A DNA stretch of 64,000 nucleotides from Isoetes taiwanensis. Taxonomy: Eukaryota; Streptophyta; Lycopodiopsida; Isoetales; Isoetaceae. This document shows positions 36,579 to 46,155 of this stretch, in pieces; within the stretch, counting starts at the first letter, position 1; the number at the start of each line of letters is the position of its first letter. A program made the translations under genes and the position numbers. The notes beneath the pieces are model-generated. The model saw only the letters and a program-made list of their open reading frames with translations, made no database searches and was not told where the DNA came from. Location: the NCBI GenBank assembly GCA_021234155.1, contig JAJEKV010000041.1:7760917-7824916 (forward strand), written 5' to 3'.

Positions 36579-38357
36579 TTGTTGCCGCAAGCAGCTGATT
36601 TCCGGACTGGTTCGGATGTCATGGTTCCTGCCAGACAGGCTGATGGGGGATCGATTGAGCCTCATGGCTTGGAGCTGAAGCCAAGGGAGATGGCGAGGAG
36701 GAAGAATCCTCCAGTAAAGGGGAAGGGCGCGGGTCTCGGCATGCATGAAGAGGCGTGGGCTGTAGGAAGTGGCATGCAATTGGTGGCAGAGATGAGGAAG
36801 CTCTTGGAATCCCCTTCGGTTGAGAGTTATGTGGATTGCTCTTCCTCTCAATATAATTCGAGACCCGGTGGATTGTGTTTTGGAGACTCGGTCTTGATTC
36901 CATCAAGCATGCCCCTTTGGAAACTAGATGCGTGATGCCCTCTTCCCCAGTGCTTGGGAAGGGATCACTTCTTTGGTGATCGCCCTCTTCTAGGGTGCAT
37001 GTAGCTATTGTGCCTCACAGGGTGCCCCTGGATACCTTCGGGATGATGGCGGCAGCCCTAACTCTGTCTTGCCCGGCCTTTGGCGGAACAATGACATTAT
37101 TGCTCGCATCTTTCGGCGGGGTTTTCAGATTGGATCAAGCGCCAAGGCTCGGAGTGTAGGACTACCCGGTATTCAAGAGACTCGAAATTTGTGGAGGATC
37201 ATCACTCTGTTGACACGCATGCAGCTCTTCGAGACTCCATGGATAGATTTTGATCATATATCGGGCATGTTGAGACCATTGAGAATCTAGTTTCATTTGC
37301 GGTATTGGGCTACTTCACGGGTTACATATTGGACCACGAGGAGGTTTAGCTCTTGGCTTCTTTGGAGGTTTGCCAGTGTATCGATCTCTGAAATTCCTAC
37401 CAAATAATTTCTTCATAATCATGTTTGAGGTGAGTCTTCAGCGGCAATTGGTTAGTCGGGGGTGGATACTTTGGGTGAATCTTATGTGTTGTATCGATTA
37501 TTATACTCGGCAATGTCCACCGGTTCTTTGTGGTGGTTAAAATCCGTGTTGGTTTCAGTTCGGGATCTTCCTCCCGATCCGATGGTGCCTGATTTCTTGG
37601 TTTCTATGGCTAATGGCACGGGTGTATATTTGGCTCATTCTATTGTGCGGGTCCCCAAGATGCGTGTTGCTCTGCACTTTTGCTTTGCGGCTGTGCCCAC
37701 TTCTCTTCCGGTCGTAGTGGTCCCTGACATTTTCTCTTCCGATTGAAGCTTTTGAATGGCTCTGAGATCCGGCGAATGTTTCCATCTATTGTGCTACCAT
37801 CTGACCCTGTTGATGATCCTGCTAGTGCTTGTGATGTGGTAGGGGTTGCGGGTGCTTATGCAGGGGCCCGGGATTCCTCTGTTCCTGAGGCAACAGGCAG
37901 ACTCCGTGGTGTAGTGAGTGGAGTTGGACGAGGTGGTGTGGTTGGGAGAGGTGGTGTGGGACGAGGCCGGGGCAGGCTTGCTGCTGGCCGCCCATTGGAT
38001 GGCGGGGCTAGGGGACGTGGTGGCTTAGGGGAGGGCTCAGATGATTTGATTGTGGCTAGGTCTGAGGATAGGGCTGTGGGAGGGGCTGGTGATCCTGTTG
38101 GGGATGTCTCGGTAGCGGTATGTGCTGAGCATGAGGTGGCTGGAGCAGCCCGATTGGAGGTAGAGACTAGTGTGGCCCATGACTCTATGGAGGTGCCTGG
38201 GGAACTTCCAACACGTGTTGGAAGTGGAATGTCACGTAGAGCGGCTGTGGGTCACATTGCTGTGATTAATCCTCTGGCTCTAGATGATGACTCTGTGGAG
38301 TGGACTGATGTCCTGGTGGGTAGGCATGTGGGGCTGGACACTTCTCCTCCGGGATGA
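36579..38357 (+). pseudogene. ORF1 (nucleic-acid-binding protein) of the LINE, broken
   Basis: Open pieces at 36579-36935, 37069-37290, 37462-37746 and 37743-38357 lie in order on the plus strand. The third has RVPKMRVALHFCFAAVP, in the place where plant L1 ORF1 proteins carry the DUF4283-like fold. The fourth has a Gly/Arg-rich stretch (VGRGGVGRGRGRL) and a long acidic tail. No CCHC knuckle is seen. The last piece ends in TGA overlapping the ORF2 ATG. Assignment rests on position and composition. Confidence 0.5.
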
Positions 38358-39256
38358 ATAGGTCGATCCTTAGTTGGAATGTGCGGGGGGTGCGGTCCTC
38401 TAGTAGTAAGAGGGCCCGTATTTCTTTGGCACGCCGGCAGCTAAGGCGTCGATATTGTTTGCATTGGGAGCATAAGTGTCACGAGGGGTGATATGTCCAG
38501 CTCATGAATATGGTTGGTAGGCGGTTTGCCTCTATTGCTTCTTCTTAAAGGCGGACTAGTGGGGGTACTCTTATTGCTTGGAGGATGGATGTGCAGGTCA
38601 CATTACTCTGCAGTGCATGTTTTGGTCGGTGGGCAATAATTAAGTGGTTGGAGGGAGGGCAAGAGTGGGGGATTGTTAATATTTATGCCCCTAATCAGCC
38701 TTCTCAGTAGGGTGCTTTATGGGCCTGATCAGGAATAAGTTGCGAGCCCTTGGTGGGTTGCAGTGTCTTGGTTCTTTGTTAGGGGACTTCAATATGGTAG
38801 AGCGAGTAGAGGATCGCTCTGGTTCTGGAACCCAAATTGTGCATGGGTTTGAGAGGGACCAGTGGTCTCGTTTGTTGCAGGATTTGGTCTTGGTTGAGGT
38901 CCCTGGGGACTTGTCTTTCACCTATTGTAATAGGCAGATTGGTGCGGGCCGGGCGTATGCTAGGCATGACCGGTGCTATGCTTCCCCATGCGCACTGGAT
39001 GGTGTGCCCTCTTTGCGCCGGAGTAACATTCTGTCTACCTCCATTTCTGATCATTACCCTCAGGTTTTGTCCAGTCGGGGTGCAGTTGCCTCTCGGCCCT
39101 CTAGGACGGTGTTCCGTTTGAACACCCAGCTTCTGGATGATGCGGATTTCTCGGCCCATTGCCAGGAGTTGTGGCTTGATACCTTTTCATCTCTGAAGGG
39201 TATGTCTGGTATGGTGACTGTGTTGGCCAGGGTGAAGCATTTTGCCAAGGTCTTTG
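38354..39256 (+). pseudogene. ORF2 endonuclease part of the LINE, cut by Gypsy-B
   Basis: Starts MNRSILSWNVRGVRS, the N-terminus of APE-type LINE endonucleases, at an ATG that overlaps the ORF1 stop (ATGA at 38354-38357). Later motifs are WGIVNIYAPNQ, LLGDFNMVERVEDRSG and STSISDHYPQVL, the last holding the catalytic SDH. Several stops and shifts occur before 38719. The frame is interrupted at 39256 by the gypsy LTR and resumes at 50190. Confidence 0.75.
39252..39256. other. Target-site duplication of Gypsy-B, left copy
   Basis: CTTTG lies directly before the first base of the 5' LTR and recurs at 50190-50194 directly after the 3' LTR. Five bases is the usual Ty3/gypsy duplication size. Confidence 0.9.
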
Positions 39257-41931
39257 TGTTGCCCCCAAAGGGCAACATGCTAATTGTGGTCTATGCATTC
39301 AAACTAGGTCAAAGATTGGAAGATTCTTGGTATTCAACATTGATGTGGAGGTCAAAGGGTGTTCATTCTTCAAGTCAACAAGTGCTCAAGGGTCAAAACT
39401 CACATGAGGTACTTTATTTGAGGTCAAAATGTTTAGTCAAGAATATGCTCTAGAAGATTCTGGGTTATGAAGTTTGGAAGACATTTTTTGAAGATTGGAA
39501 GTTAAAAGTTTGGAAGATCCCATGGTTCTTGGTTCCATCCCCTAGCCATGTTTTCATTCACTCACATACCATATTCTTATTCCCTTTAAAATTTTCCTAG
39601 CCTTTTTCTTATATACCCTACTCTTCCTTGCTACCTCACCTCACCTTGCTCAAGTCCCTTTTCTAATGCATTTCCCCATAAGGTATCTTGCTATTCCATA
39701 TCTTTTGCCATACTTTCATTTCTTATATCACACCCATGCACATACTTTTGGTTCCCATTACCCCACTCTTTCTTAATCCATATTTTTACCCTTTTTACCA
39801 TCATTGTTTTTTCCCTTCTACCCCATGGTGACTCTTGGCTAGGTATTTGTGCTACTTATTATAGTCCCGAAATTTTAACCATCTTCAAATTTCGCCCTCT
39901 TTCACCTTATTTTTAAATAGTGAAAAACTCTGTTGACCTTGTGTCAATTTTCATGGGCGGCGGCGCCGCCGCTGCCTCCTCTGCGTTTCTGCCCTTTTCC
40001 ACTCAACGTTTCTATCTTCCCTTTTCCACTCTGCGTTTCTGCCCTTTTCCTCTGCGTTTCTGTCCTCCTCTGCGTTTGTGCCCATTTCCTTCAGTGCCCT
40101 GGCAGAAATTTTCGGCCTGAATCCGGCTGGGCTTGGCAGATCCATGTGAAAATTGCCCGGAGTTTTTAGATTTGCAGAAACAAAGAGCCGGGCTTCGCAG
40201 ATCCATGTCAAAATTGCCCGGAGTTTCTAAGATTTGCAGAAACAAAGAACACTGGGTCCCCCTAGTTTGATCTGTCACAAGATCGGCAGAACCCATTATG
40301 ATAGAAACTACTGCAGCAGCGTTTGTGAGATAAAATTCACTGATGAACATCAGAAAGCAAAACCAAAGGCAAAAAATGCTACAGATCTCAAGAACTCGCA
40401 GAAATTTGAAGCTGGATCGGGCAGAAATTTTAAGATGGTTAAAATTTCGTCGGAGAATTTGAAGGACCATAAAATTTCTGAATGAAATTTTGAGCAGACC
40501 TGGCGGCGCCACTCGCGGCTCCGCCGCTCGTGACCCGCCAGGTCAGCTCAAAATTTCATTTAGAAATTTTAAGGTCCTTCAAATTACTCCTTCCAAACTA
40601 GCCCCAAACTAGCTCCAAATTTGATGGATCACATGGCTATATTTCTCCATAGTCTCAAAGTTGCAAGATTTCCATGATAGATTTTTGTCATTCCTAGAAG
40701 ACCTTGGTTAAAATTCCTAAAAGTCTAAAATACTGGCATATTCGGGCATATACACTTTAAAATACGCGAACCGTATCGCGAATTCTGCCGAAACCTACGA
40801 TCTTCAAACCTAAACTTGGAAATCAGCTTAGATCACGCCGGAACTGGGTTCCTAAGCCATAAAACTCACCTATTCTTGGATTCCCGCTCATTAGCATCTC
40901 ATCAAACCTAAAATTAAGCCCTAAGATGCCGGAACCGTTAAAATCTAAATCTATATACCTGGGAAACAATGACAGAAGATTTTCGAAGGCCCAGAAGCAT
41001 TCAGATTCTACATTGATCATTGCTGAGCAGGATCTGGATGATCCTTGAAGTTCTTGAGCTCTCCTCAACTGGATTCACAAGATTTAGTTGACATTATCTT
41101 CAAAAATTATTTATTGACTTGAGAATATTATTTTCCTGTGATTAAAAGCTATGAAGCATCCTTATATTCTGTTATCATGATATATTTACCTCCATATCAA
41201 TTCAAATCGATTGCCAAGTTGACAAATCCATTTCTGATATTTTATTCTACTATTCTTGCTACAAAATATTCTACAGTCTAGTGTGTTTCTCCATACTTTT
41301 GGACCACTTGCCATATATTCTTAGGGCCTGTGCAAGCCAAAGGAGTTGGAATCATTCAAAAATACCAAGTATAGCTCAAATTCAAAAAAATTGCTCTCGG
41401 GTTTAGACAGTTTTGACTGTATTTTGCCAAATCTAGTCACATAAAATACTTCTACACCTCCAAATGAAGATTTGATCAATTGCCCCTCTCCCCTAGCACT
41501 ATTGCAACCTATCTGCTTTGGAATTTCTCAAAAAGATGATTGGCAACTCCAAATCTCAATTTCTGATCACTGTTTTCTACATTTGACCTTTATTGACCAA
41601 AGTTTGACCCCACTTTGAGCTCGAATAACTCACATATTAGGTCTCTGACTTGGTCAGGAATTTTACTGTTGGTTAACTATCACTTTTTTGACCAAGTCTA
41701 TTGCATCTGACTCAAAAAATCGATCTGCACCTCGACACCACATCTGTTTTGACAAGGGAACCATTTTCTGGAAATGGGAAAGGTATAGAACTCGAACTTT
41801 TTGAACTTGTTTTTGGGATTTCCTTGCATAGACTGATCACCTCAAGTGATCTGGAGGTTCTGACCCCAATTTGAGTGAAAACTTGAATTGGTTCCTTGTG
41901 GTTGACCTTTAAGCCAGGTTTAGGGTCAACA
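39257..41931 (+). repeat. 5' LTR of Gypsy-B (2,675 bp)
   Basis: Starts TGTTGCCCCCAAAGGGCAAC (a hairpin with 8-bp arms) and ends TAGGGTCAACA. It is co-linear with the 3' LTR except for an extra segment at 39869-40594. The extra segment has CTGCGTTTCTGCCC-type repeats (39980-40085), a duplication with GCAGATCCATGTSAAAATTG at 40136 and 40197, and a large foldback at 40452-40590. Confidence 0.92.
39869..40594 (+). other. Segment present only in the 5' LTR, with 139-nt foldback
   Basis: The 3' LTR passes from TAGTCCC directly to AAACTAGCCCC; in the 5' LTR 726 bases intervene. No target duplication flanks it; only CC microhomology does. Loose direct repeats GAAATTTTAA..CTTCAAATT lie at both ends. 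Within it, 40452-40506 and 40534-40590 form near-perfect inverted arms of about 55 bp around a GC-rich loop. A deletion in the 3' LTR explains this better than an insertion in the 5' LTR. Confidence 0.85.
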
Positions 41932-41933
41932 TT

Positions 41934-43247
41934 TTGGAGGTTCTACCGAGATTTTCCTGGATCTCAGAACTCATGGCTCCAAAGCAAAAATTTCCAGCAG
42001 AATCAGAACCATTGGAAGATGTTGATGTATCAGATCATTGCAGAGAAAGGCCATTGCCTTCAAGTTTCTCAACTAGCTTGCTTCAAAACATGCCATACCA
42101 GTTTGAGTTGAATGTCCCTGTTCCCTTGCCTACCTTTGATTCTAGTATGAGTGCTAACCACTTTTTGAGAATATTTGAAGACTATTACAGGGATTATGGT
42201 TTCAAGAAAGGGTGCAAGCTTTCAGAATTTGAAAAATGTTTCAAAGATGAGAGTGAAGCTGGTGCTTGGTTAACTTATGAAAAGTTGATGGGAACCACCT
42301 CATGGGATGAACTTGTCAAGAAGTTTCTGGATAGATTTGTTAAGTTAGCTGCCCCACAAGATTTGGTTAATGAATTGCAAGGTTTTTCTATACATGCAGG
42401 AGAAAGTGTAAACCAGTACAAGGAAAGGTTTAGTACATTCATGAGCAGGTGTCAAAAAGCACAAATCACCATTCCAACTCTGTTTTTAGTTACTGCTTTT
42501 ATTAATGGTCTGCAAAGAAGACCAGATATCCAAAGAAAATTGCTCAAAATCCAAGCTGCTGAAGGGTTCGATTCCATATACAAAGTCTTTGCCAAAACCA
42601 CTGATCTAACCCAAATGCTTTCTACTTTGCCTGACAAACACCATGCTCCTCATCATAATCATGACCCGTTTTACCCTGATGTTACTGATGCACATTATGA
42701 TCATCACCCTTCTATTCCAGTCTATGCCATACAAAAAGAGAAAAAGAAATCTAAAGAGGAGGAAGCCAATTCTCAAGTTGCAGAGGTCAAGTCAGACCTG
42801 TCCAAGGTTACTGAAGCCTTAGCAGAAATAACTAAACAATTGGTTGAACTCAAGGCTGCAAAAGCAGGTAAAACTTACCCTGAATGTATTCATTGCAATA
42901 GGAATTCTCACCCATCAGAAATATGCTATTGGCAAGTGTGCCTCAAATGTAATAGAAAAGGGCACTTTGGGAAGGAATGTCCTGTTTGTTCTTTTTGTAA
43001 AGAGGTTGGCCATACTGATGCTAGGTGTGCTGTTAAGGAATATTTTGCTAAACAGGAAAAAGAGAAGAGACCAGAGTCTAAACCCCCGTGAGATTTCTTT
43101 GAACCAAGCACCTCTATAAGATTTATTCAAGCTACTGAAGTTCTTAAATCTGAAGAAGTTATGGTGGTGCAAACTAGAAGCATGAATGAAGCTCAAGTAC
43201 ATCTTGAACCAAGTAGGCATTCTCTTGCCGGGCACTGTGCCACTGTG
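41934..43247 (+). pseudogene. gag of Gypsy-B, one in-frame stop
   Basis: An open frame of 385 codons (a likely true start is ATG at 41973, MAPKQKFPAESEP) holds the gag core SWDELVKKFLDRFVKLAAPQ and GESVNQYKERFSTFMSRCQK, then a coiled-coil-like Lys/Glu segment. Three CCHC knuckles follow: CIHCNRNSHPSEIC, CLKCNRKGHFGKEC and CSFCKEVGHTDARC. A TGA at 43089-43091 stops it, but the same frame stays open to 43272 with SIRFIQATE and VMVVQTRSMNEAQ, matching VRFVQEIEE / VMTVHTRGMNNA in Gypsy-A. One mutation therefore truncates a longer gag. Gag packages element RNA in the cytoplasm. Confidence 0.85.
41935..41952 (+). other. Putative primer-binding site of Gypsy-B
   Basis: TGGAGGTTCTACCGAGAT starts three bases after the 5' LTR. 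It resembles the complement of the 3' end of a tRNA-Gln (acceptor ...AGAACCTCCA). The tRNA identity is a guess; the position is right for a primer site. Confidence 0.5.
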
Positions 43248-43484
43248 AATGGAATCACCAGCTTCGGACCATAGCTCCACCCCTCAGCAAAAATATGGTA
43301 AGAAAGATCAAGACCTTGATGAGGTGGATGTTTTGCTTAAAAATTCCAAGGTGAGTGTGGATCTCTTTACTTTATTAAAGATTGCACCTAGTTACAGGAA
43401 AAGGGTACTTCAACAAACCAATAGTGAGGTATTAAATGCTTGTGTGAATTTTAATCGATGCCATCGACCTTATTCTAGCACGGC

Positions 43485-43940
43485 ATGAAGAAGACCCCGG
43501 AGGATTCACATGTTAATTTTGCTTTAGGAGGGTATACCGTTTCTAATGTGTTACTTGATGGGGGTTCTCCCCTAAATATCATGCCATATCATATTATGAA
43601 GAAGTGTGGTTTCGAGGTGGATAAGAAAGCTTCTATGTTATTAAAATCTTTTTATAATGCTAAGATTTCTCCTATTGGTGTGGTGACTAAAGTGCCTGTT
43701 AATACAGAAGGCATAACTGTAGCTGCTAACTTTATTGTGGTGGCTTTTGAAGATATAGGAGATGAATCTGATATTTATGACTTACTTCTAGGGAGGAGAT
43801 GGTTACCACTGTGGATGCCAGGCCAGTCTGGTCTCAAGGGAGATGTACCATCTCCAATGGCTCTCAGACTGCTACAATTTATAATCAAGAGGGCTCCTAT
43901 GACTCCAAAGAAGAGGTACATTTTATTAAAGAAATGCTAA
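43485..43940 (+). pseudogene. Aspartic protease region of Gypsy-B
   Basis: NVLLDGGSPLNIMPYHIM holds the active-site D-G-G-S; ITVAANFIVVAFEDIGDESD and IYDLLLGRRWL follow. Near 43803 a one-base loss relative to Gypsy-A (TVDARPVW is in another frame) separates it from the pol frame beginning at 43799. It would be the polyprotein-processing protease. Lesion and motif positions match the sister copy. Confidence 0.8.
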
Positions 43941-45439
43941 TTGAAGAACCTCTGGGATCTTACAGGGTAAAAAATATAAAACCAAGAAAATATGAAATGG
44001 TTCCTCTTATTATGGAAAGTGCACCTCCCAGCATACAAGGACCAACAGGGCTCTTATGGTTTGATGGAGGTATTTCTAAAAAACTAAATGTTGCATCATC
44101 TGCTGCCATTTTGAAAGACTCTTCCCACAAACTCTTAGCTAAAGTAGGAAGGATCTTCCCTCAAGTCACCTCTAATGTGGCAGAATATAAGGCTTTGATT
44201 GCAGGTCTCCAGGAAGCTAAATCTATGGATATTGCCAATATTCACATTTATGGTGATTCACAATTAATATGCAGACAAGTTTCAGGGGAGTATCAAACAA
44301 AAAATGCAGATATGGAGCTCTTGAAGAATCAAGCAATGGGAGTACTCTCGAGTTTTGCTTCATGGAAAATCACTCATATTCCCAGGGAACAGAATTTTGA
44401 AGCTGATGCTTTGTGTAGGGAGACCCTCATGTCACATTTAACTGAGGCCATTCCTGAAGATGATCTTGATGACAATGAAGTAAAAGCACTCTGTCCTATT
44501 TTGACCATTGATGCATCAGAGAAAAAGGATATTGAGGAGATTGTGATCACAAAAAATGGTACACCTAGAACTCTGTTTGTTGGAGATCTGATTGAATACC
44601 AAAACAGGGAGAGTATACAAATGTTTTTTGAAGAAAGAAAAGATGTATTTGCCTGGGACTATTCAGAATTATCAGGTATCAAAACTGAGGTATGCCAATT
44701 TGAAATTAAAATCAAGGAAGGTTGTAAACCTGTTTTTCAAAAATTAAGGAGGATTAATACTTCACTTATGGGGCTAATCAAGGATGAATTGAATAAGATG
44801 TTAGATGCAGGTGTGATTATTGAAATCATTAATCCTGAATGGGTATCTTGCATTGTTCCTGTAGAAAAGAAAAGTGGTGCTTTAAGAATTTGCATTGATT
44901 ATCGAGATCTCAACAAAGCTACCATCAAGGATTGTTACCCTTTGCCTTTTTTAGAGGAGATCCTATATGCTGTAGCAGGTAAGGAAGTGTATTCATTTTT
45001 GGATGGATTCTCAGGGTTCAATCAGATCAGCATCAAAGAAGAAGACCAGCCAAAAACTTCCTTTATCACCCCTTGGGGTACATATGCTATGAAAAGAATG
45101 CCTTTTGGTTTGATGAATGCTCCAGCCACCTTCCAAAGGGCAATGGATGTTATTTTCAAATCAATGTCTGCTGAAGAGTTCAGGGTGTATTTAGATGACC
45201 TTTGCTTAGGCTCTAATCCATCTAATCATGTGGAGCTACTTGCAAAAATTTGTTCTTTGTGCAGGAGCTCAGGAGTCAATCTAAATCCAAAGAAATGCAT
45301 CTTTTTTGCATCAAAAGGACAACTCTTAGGGCATGAAGTATCCAGCCAAGGCATTCAGGTTGCTCAAGACAAGATTGAAGCCCTCAAAAAATTAGCATCT
45401 CCCAAGAATCTTAAACAGGTCAAAAGTTTGTTGGTATGA
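43799..45439 (+). CDS. Pol fragment of Gypsy-B: upstream RNase H plus reverse transcriptase (546 codons)
   Basis: Residues about 80-205 form an RNase H with all acidic positions: LLWFDGGISKK (D), NVAEYKALIAGLQEA (E), IHIYGDSQLICRQ (D) and REQNFEADALC (D). It is followed by about 100 linker residues and then the reverse transcriptase: NPEWVSCIVPVEKKSGALR, ICIDYRDLNKATIKDCYPLP, FLDGFSGFNQISIKEED, FGLMNAPATFQRAMD, and the catalytic YLDD in FRVYLDDLCLGS. The frame ends at KSLLV where one base is missing compared with KSFLGMASFLRM of Gypsy-A. The usual plant dual-RNase-H arrangement has the extra RNase H after RT; here it precedes RT in both family members. Confidence 0.88.
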   Translation: MVTTVDARPVWSQGRCTISNGSQTATIYNQEGSYDSKEEVHFIKEMLIEEPLGSYRVKNIKPRKYEMVPLIMESAPPSIQGPTGLLWFDGGISKKLNVASSAAILKDSSHKLLAKVGRIFPQVTSNVAEYKALIAGLQEAKSMDIANIHIYGDSQLICRQVSGEYQTKNADMELLKNQAMGVLSSFASWKITHIPREQNFEADALCRETLMSHLTEAIPEDDLDDNEVKALCPILTIDASEKKDIEEIVITKNGTPRTLFVGDLIEYQNRESIQMFFEERKDVFAWDYSELSGIKTEVCQFEIKIKEGCKPVFQKLRRINTSLMGLIKDELNKMLDAGVIIEIINPEWVSCIVPVEKKSGALRICIDYRDLNKATIKDCYPLPFLEEILYAVAGKEVYSFLDGFSGFNQISIKEEDQPKTSFITPWGTYAMKRMPFGLMNAPATFQRAMDVIFKSMSAEEFRVYLDDLCLGSNPSNHVELLAKICSLCRSSGVNLNPKKCIFFASKGQLLGHEVSSQGIQVAQDKIEALKKLASPKNLKQVKSLLV

Positions 45440-46155
45440 CAAGTTTTCTCAGGATGTATATTCCTAATTTTGCTCATATTTTGAGCCCTATTTCTAGATT
45501 GACAAGGGTAGGCAAGTTTTCCAAGTCTGAGAGTAAGCATATACCCATCACATGGACTTCAGAATGCCAAGAAGCTTTTGACTTTCTCATTCAATCCATA
45601 TGTGAAGACACACTTTTGAGGAAACCAGATTTGAATATGCCATTTGAAGTTTATATTACTGTCACTAAAAAAGCTATAGGTTTAGCCATTTTGCAGGAAA
45701 AGCACACCATAGTGTTTGCAAGTAAACAATGGTCTGCTCTAGAGGAGAGGTATACCAGAATAGAAAAAAGTGCTGCTGCCCTCATGTTTCTTATCAATAG
45801 GCAAGGACACTTGCTCCTGAAAAGTCAAGTTCAAGTCTACATGAAGCAAAATCCAATGGGTCTACTATTTGGTAAGGCAACTAATAAGCCAAAAATCCAA
45901 AGGTGGGCTTGTAAGTTGCAAAGTTATGATATTTCTGTAAAAGAATTACATTTGGTACGAAGTCCTAGCCTTTATTTGCCTTATATATTTTTTGACCATG
46001 AGGATGAGTTGGATACTGCTGACATTTCACTTGTAGTAGCTCATGCAGAGTTAACTTCAGAAGATCAAGCTGATGGTGGGTGGCAACAACTTCTTACAAC
46101 ATGGGATTATCTCTTCAAACCTCACTTCAAGCCAAAAAAGGAGACTCAAGGATAA
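45436..46155 (+). CDS. Degenerate RNase H (tether-like) domain of Gypsy-B
   Basis: FLRMYIPNFAHILSPISRLT is the RT-to-RNase H connection. The RNase H fold follows in the canonical place (FEVYITVTKKAIGLAILQEK, FASKQWSALEERYTRIEKSA, VYMKQNPMGLLFGK) but the first Asp (normally DAS) is T-V-T and the TDH Asp is replaced by MKQ. The domain thus keeps its shape but has lost catalytic residues. The frame overlaps the next one and shifts near 46120. Confidence 0.8.
   Translation: MTSFLRMYIPNFAHILSPISRLTRVGKFSKSESKHIPITWTSECQEAFDFLIQSICEDTLLRKPDLNMPFEVYITVTKKAIGLAILQEKHTIVFASKQWSALEERYTRIEKSAAALMFLINRQGHLLLKSQVQVYMKQNPMGLLFGKATNKPKIQRWACKLQSYDISVKELHLVRSPSLYLPYIFFDHEDELDTADISLVVAHAELTSEDQADGGWQQLLTTWDYLFKPHFKPKKETQG

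Noticed and set aside
36387-36906. Minus-strand frames opposite LINE ORF1
   Set aside because: Shadow frames of GC-rich LINE sequence.
37743-38357. Independent Gly/Arg-rich host protein
   Set aside because: It lies between ORF1 pieces and an overlapping ORF2 start, so it is the LINE ORF1 C-terminus.
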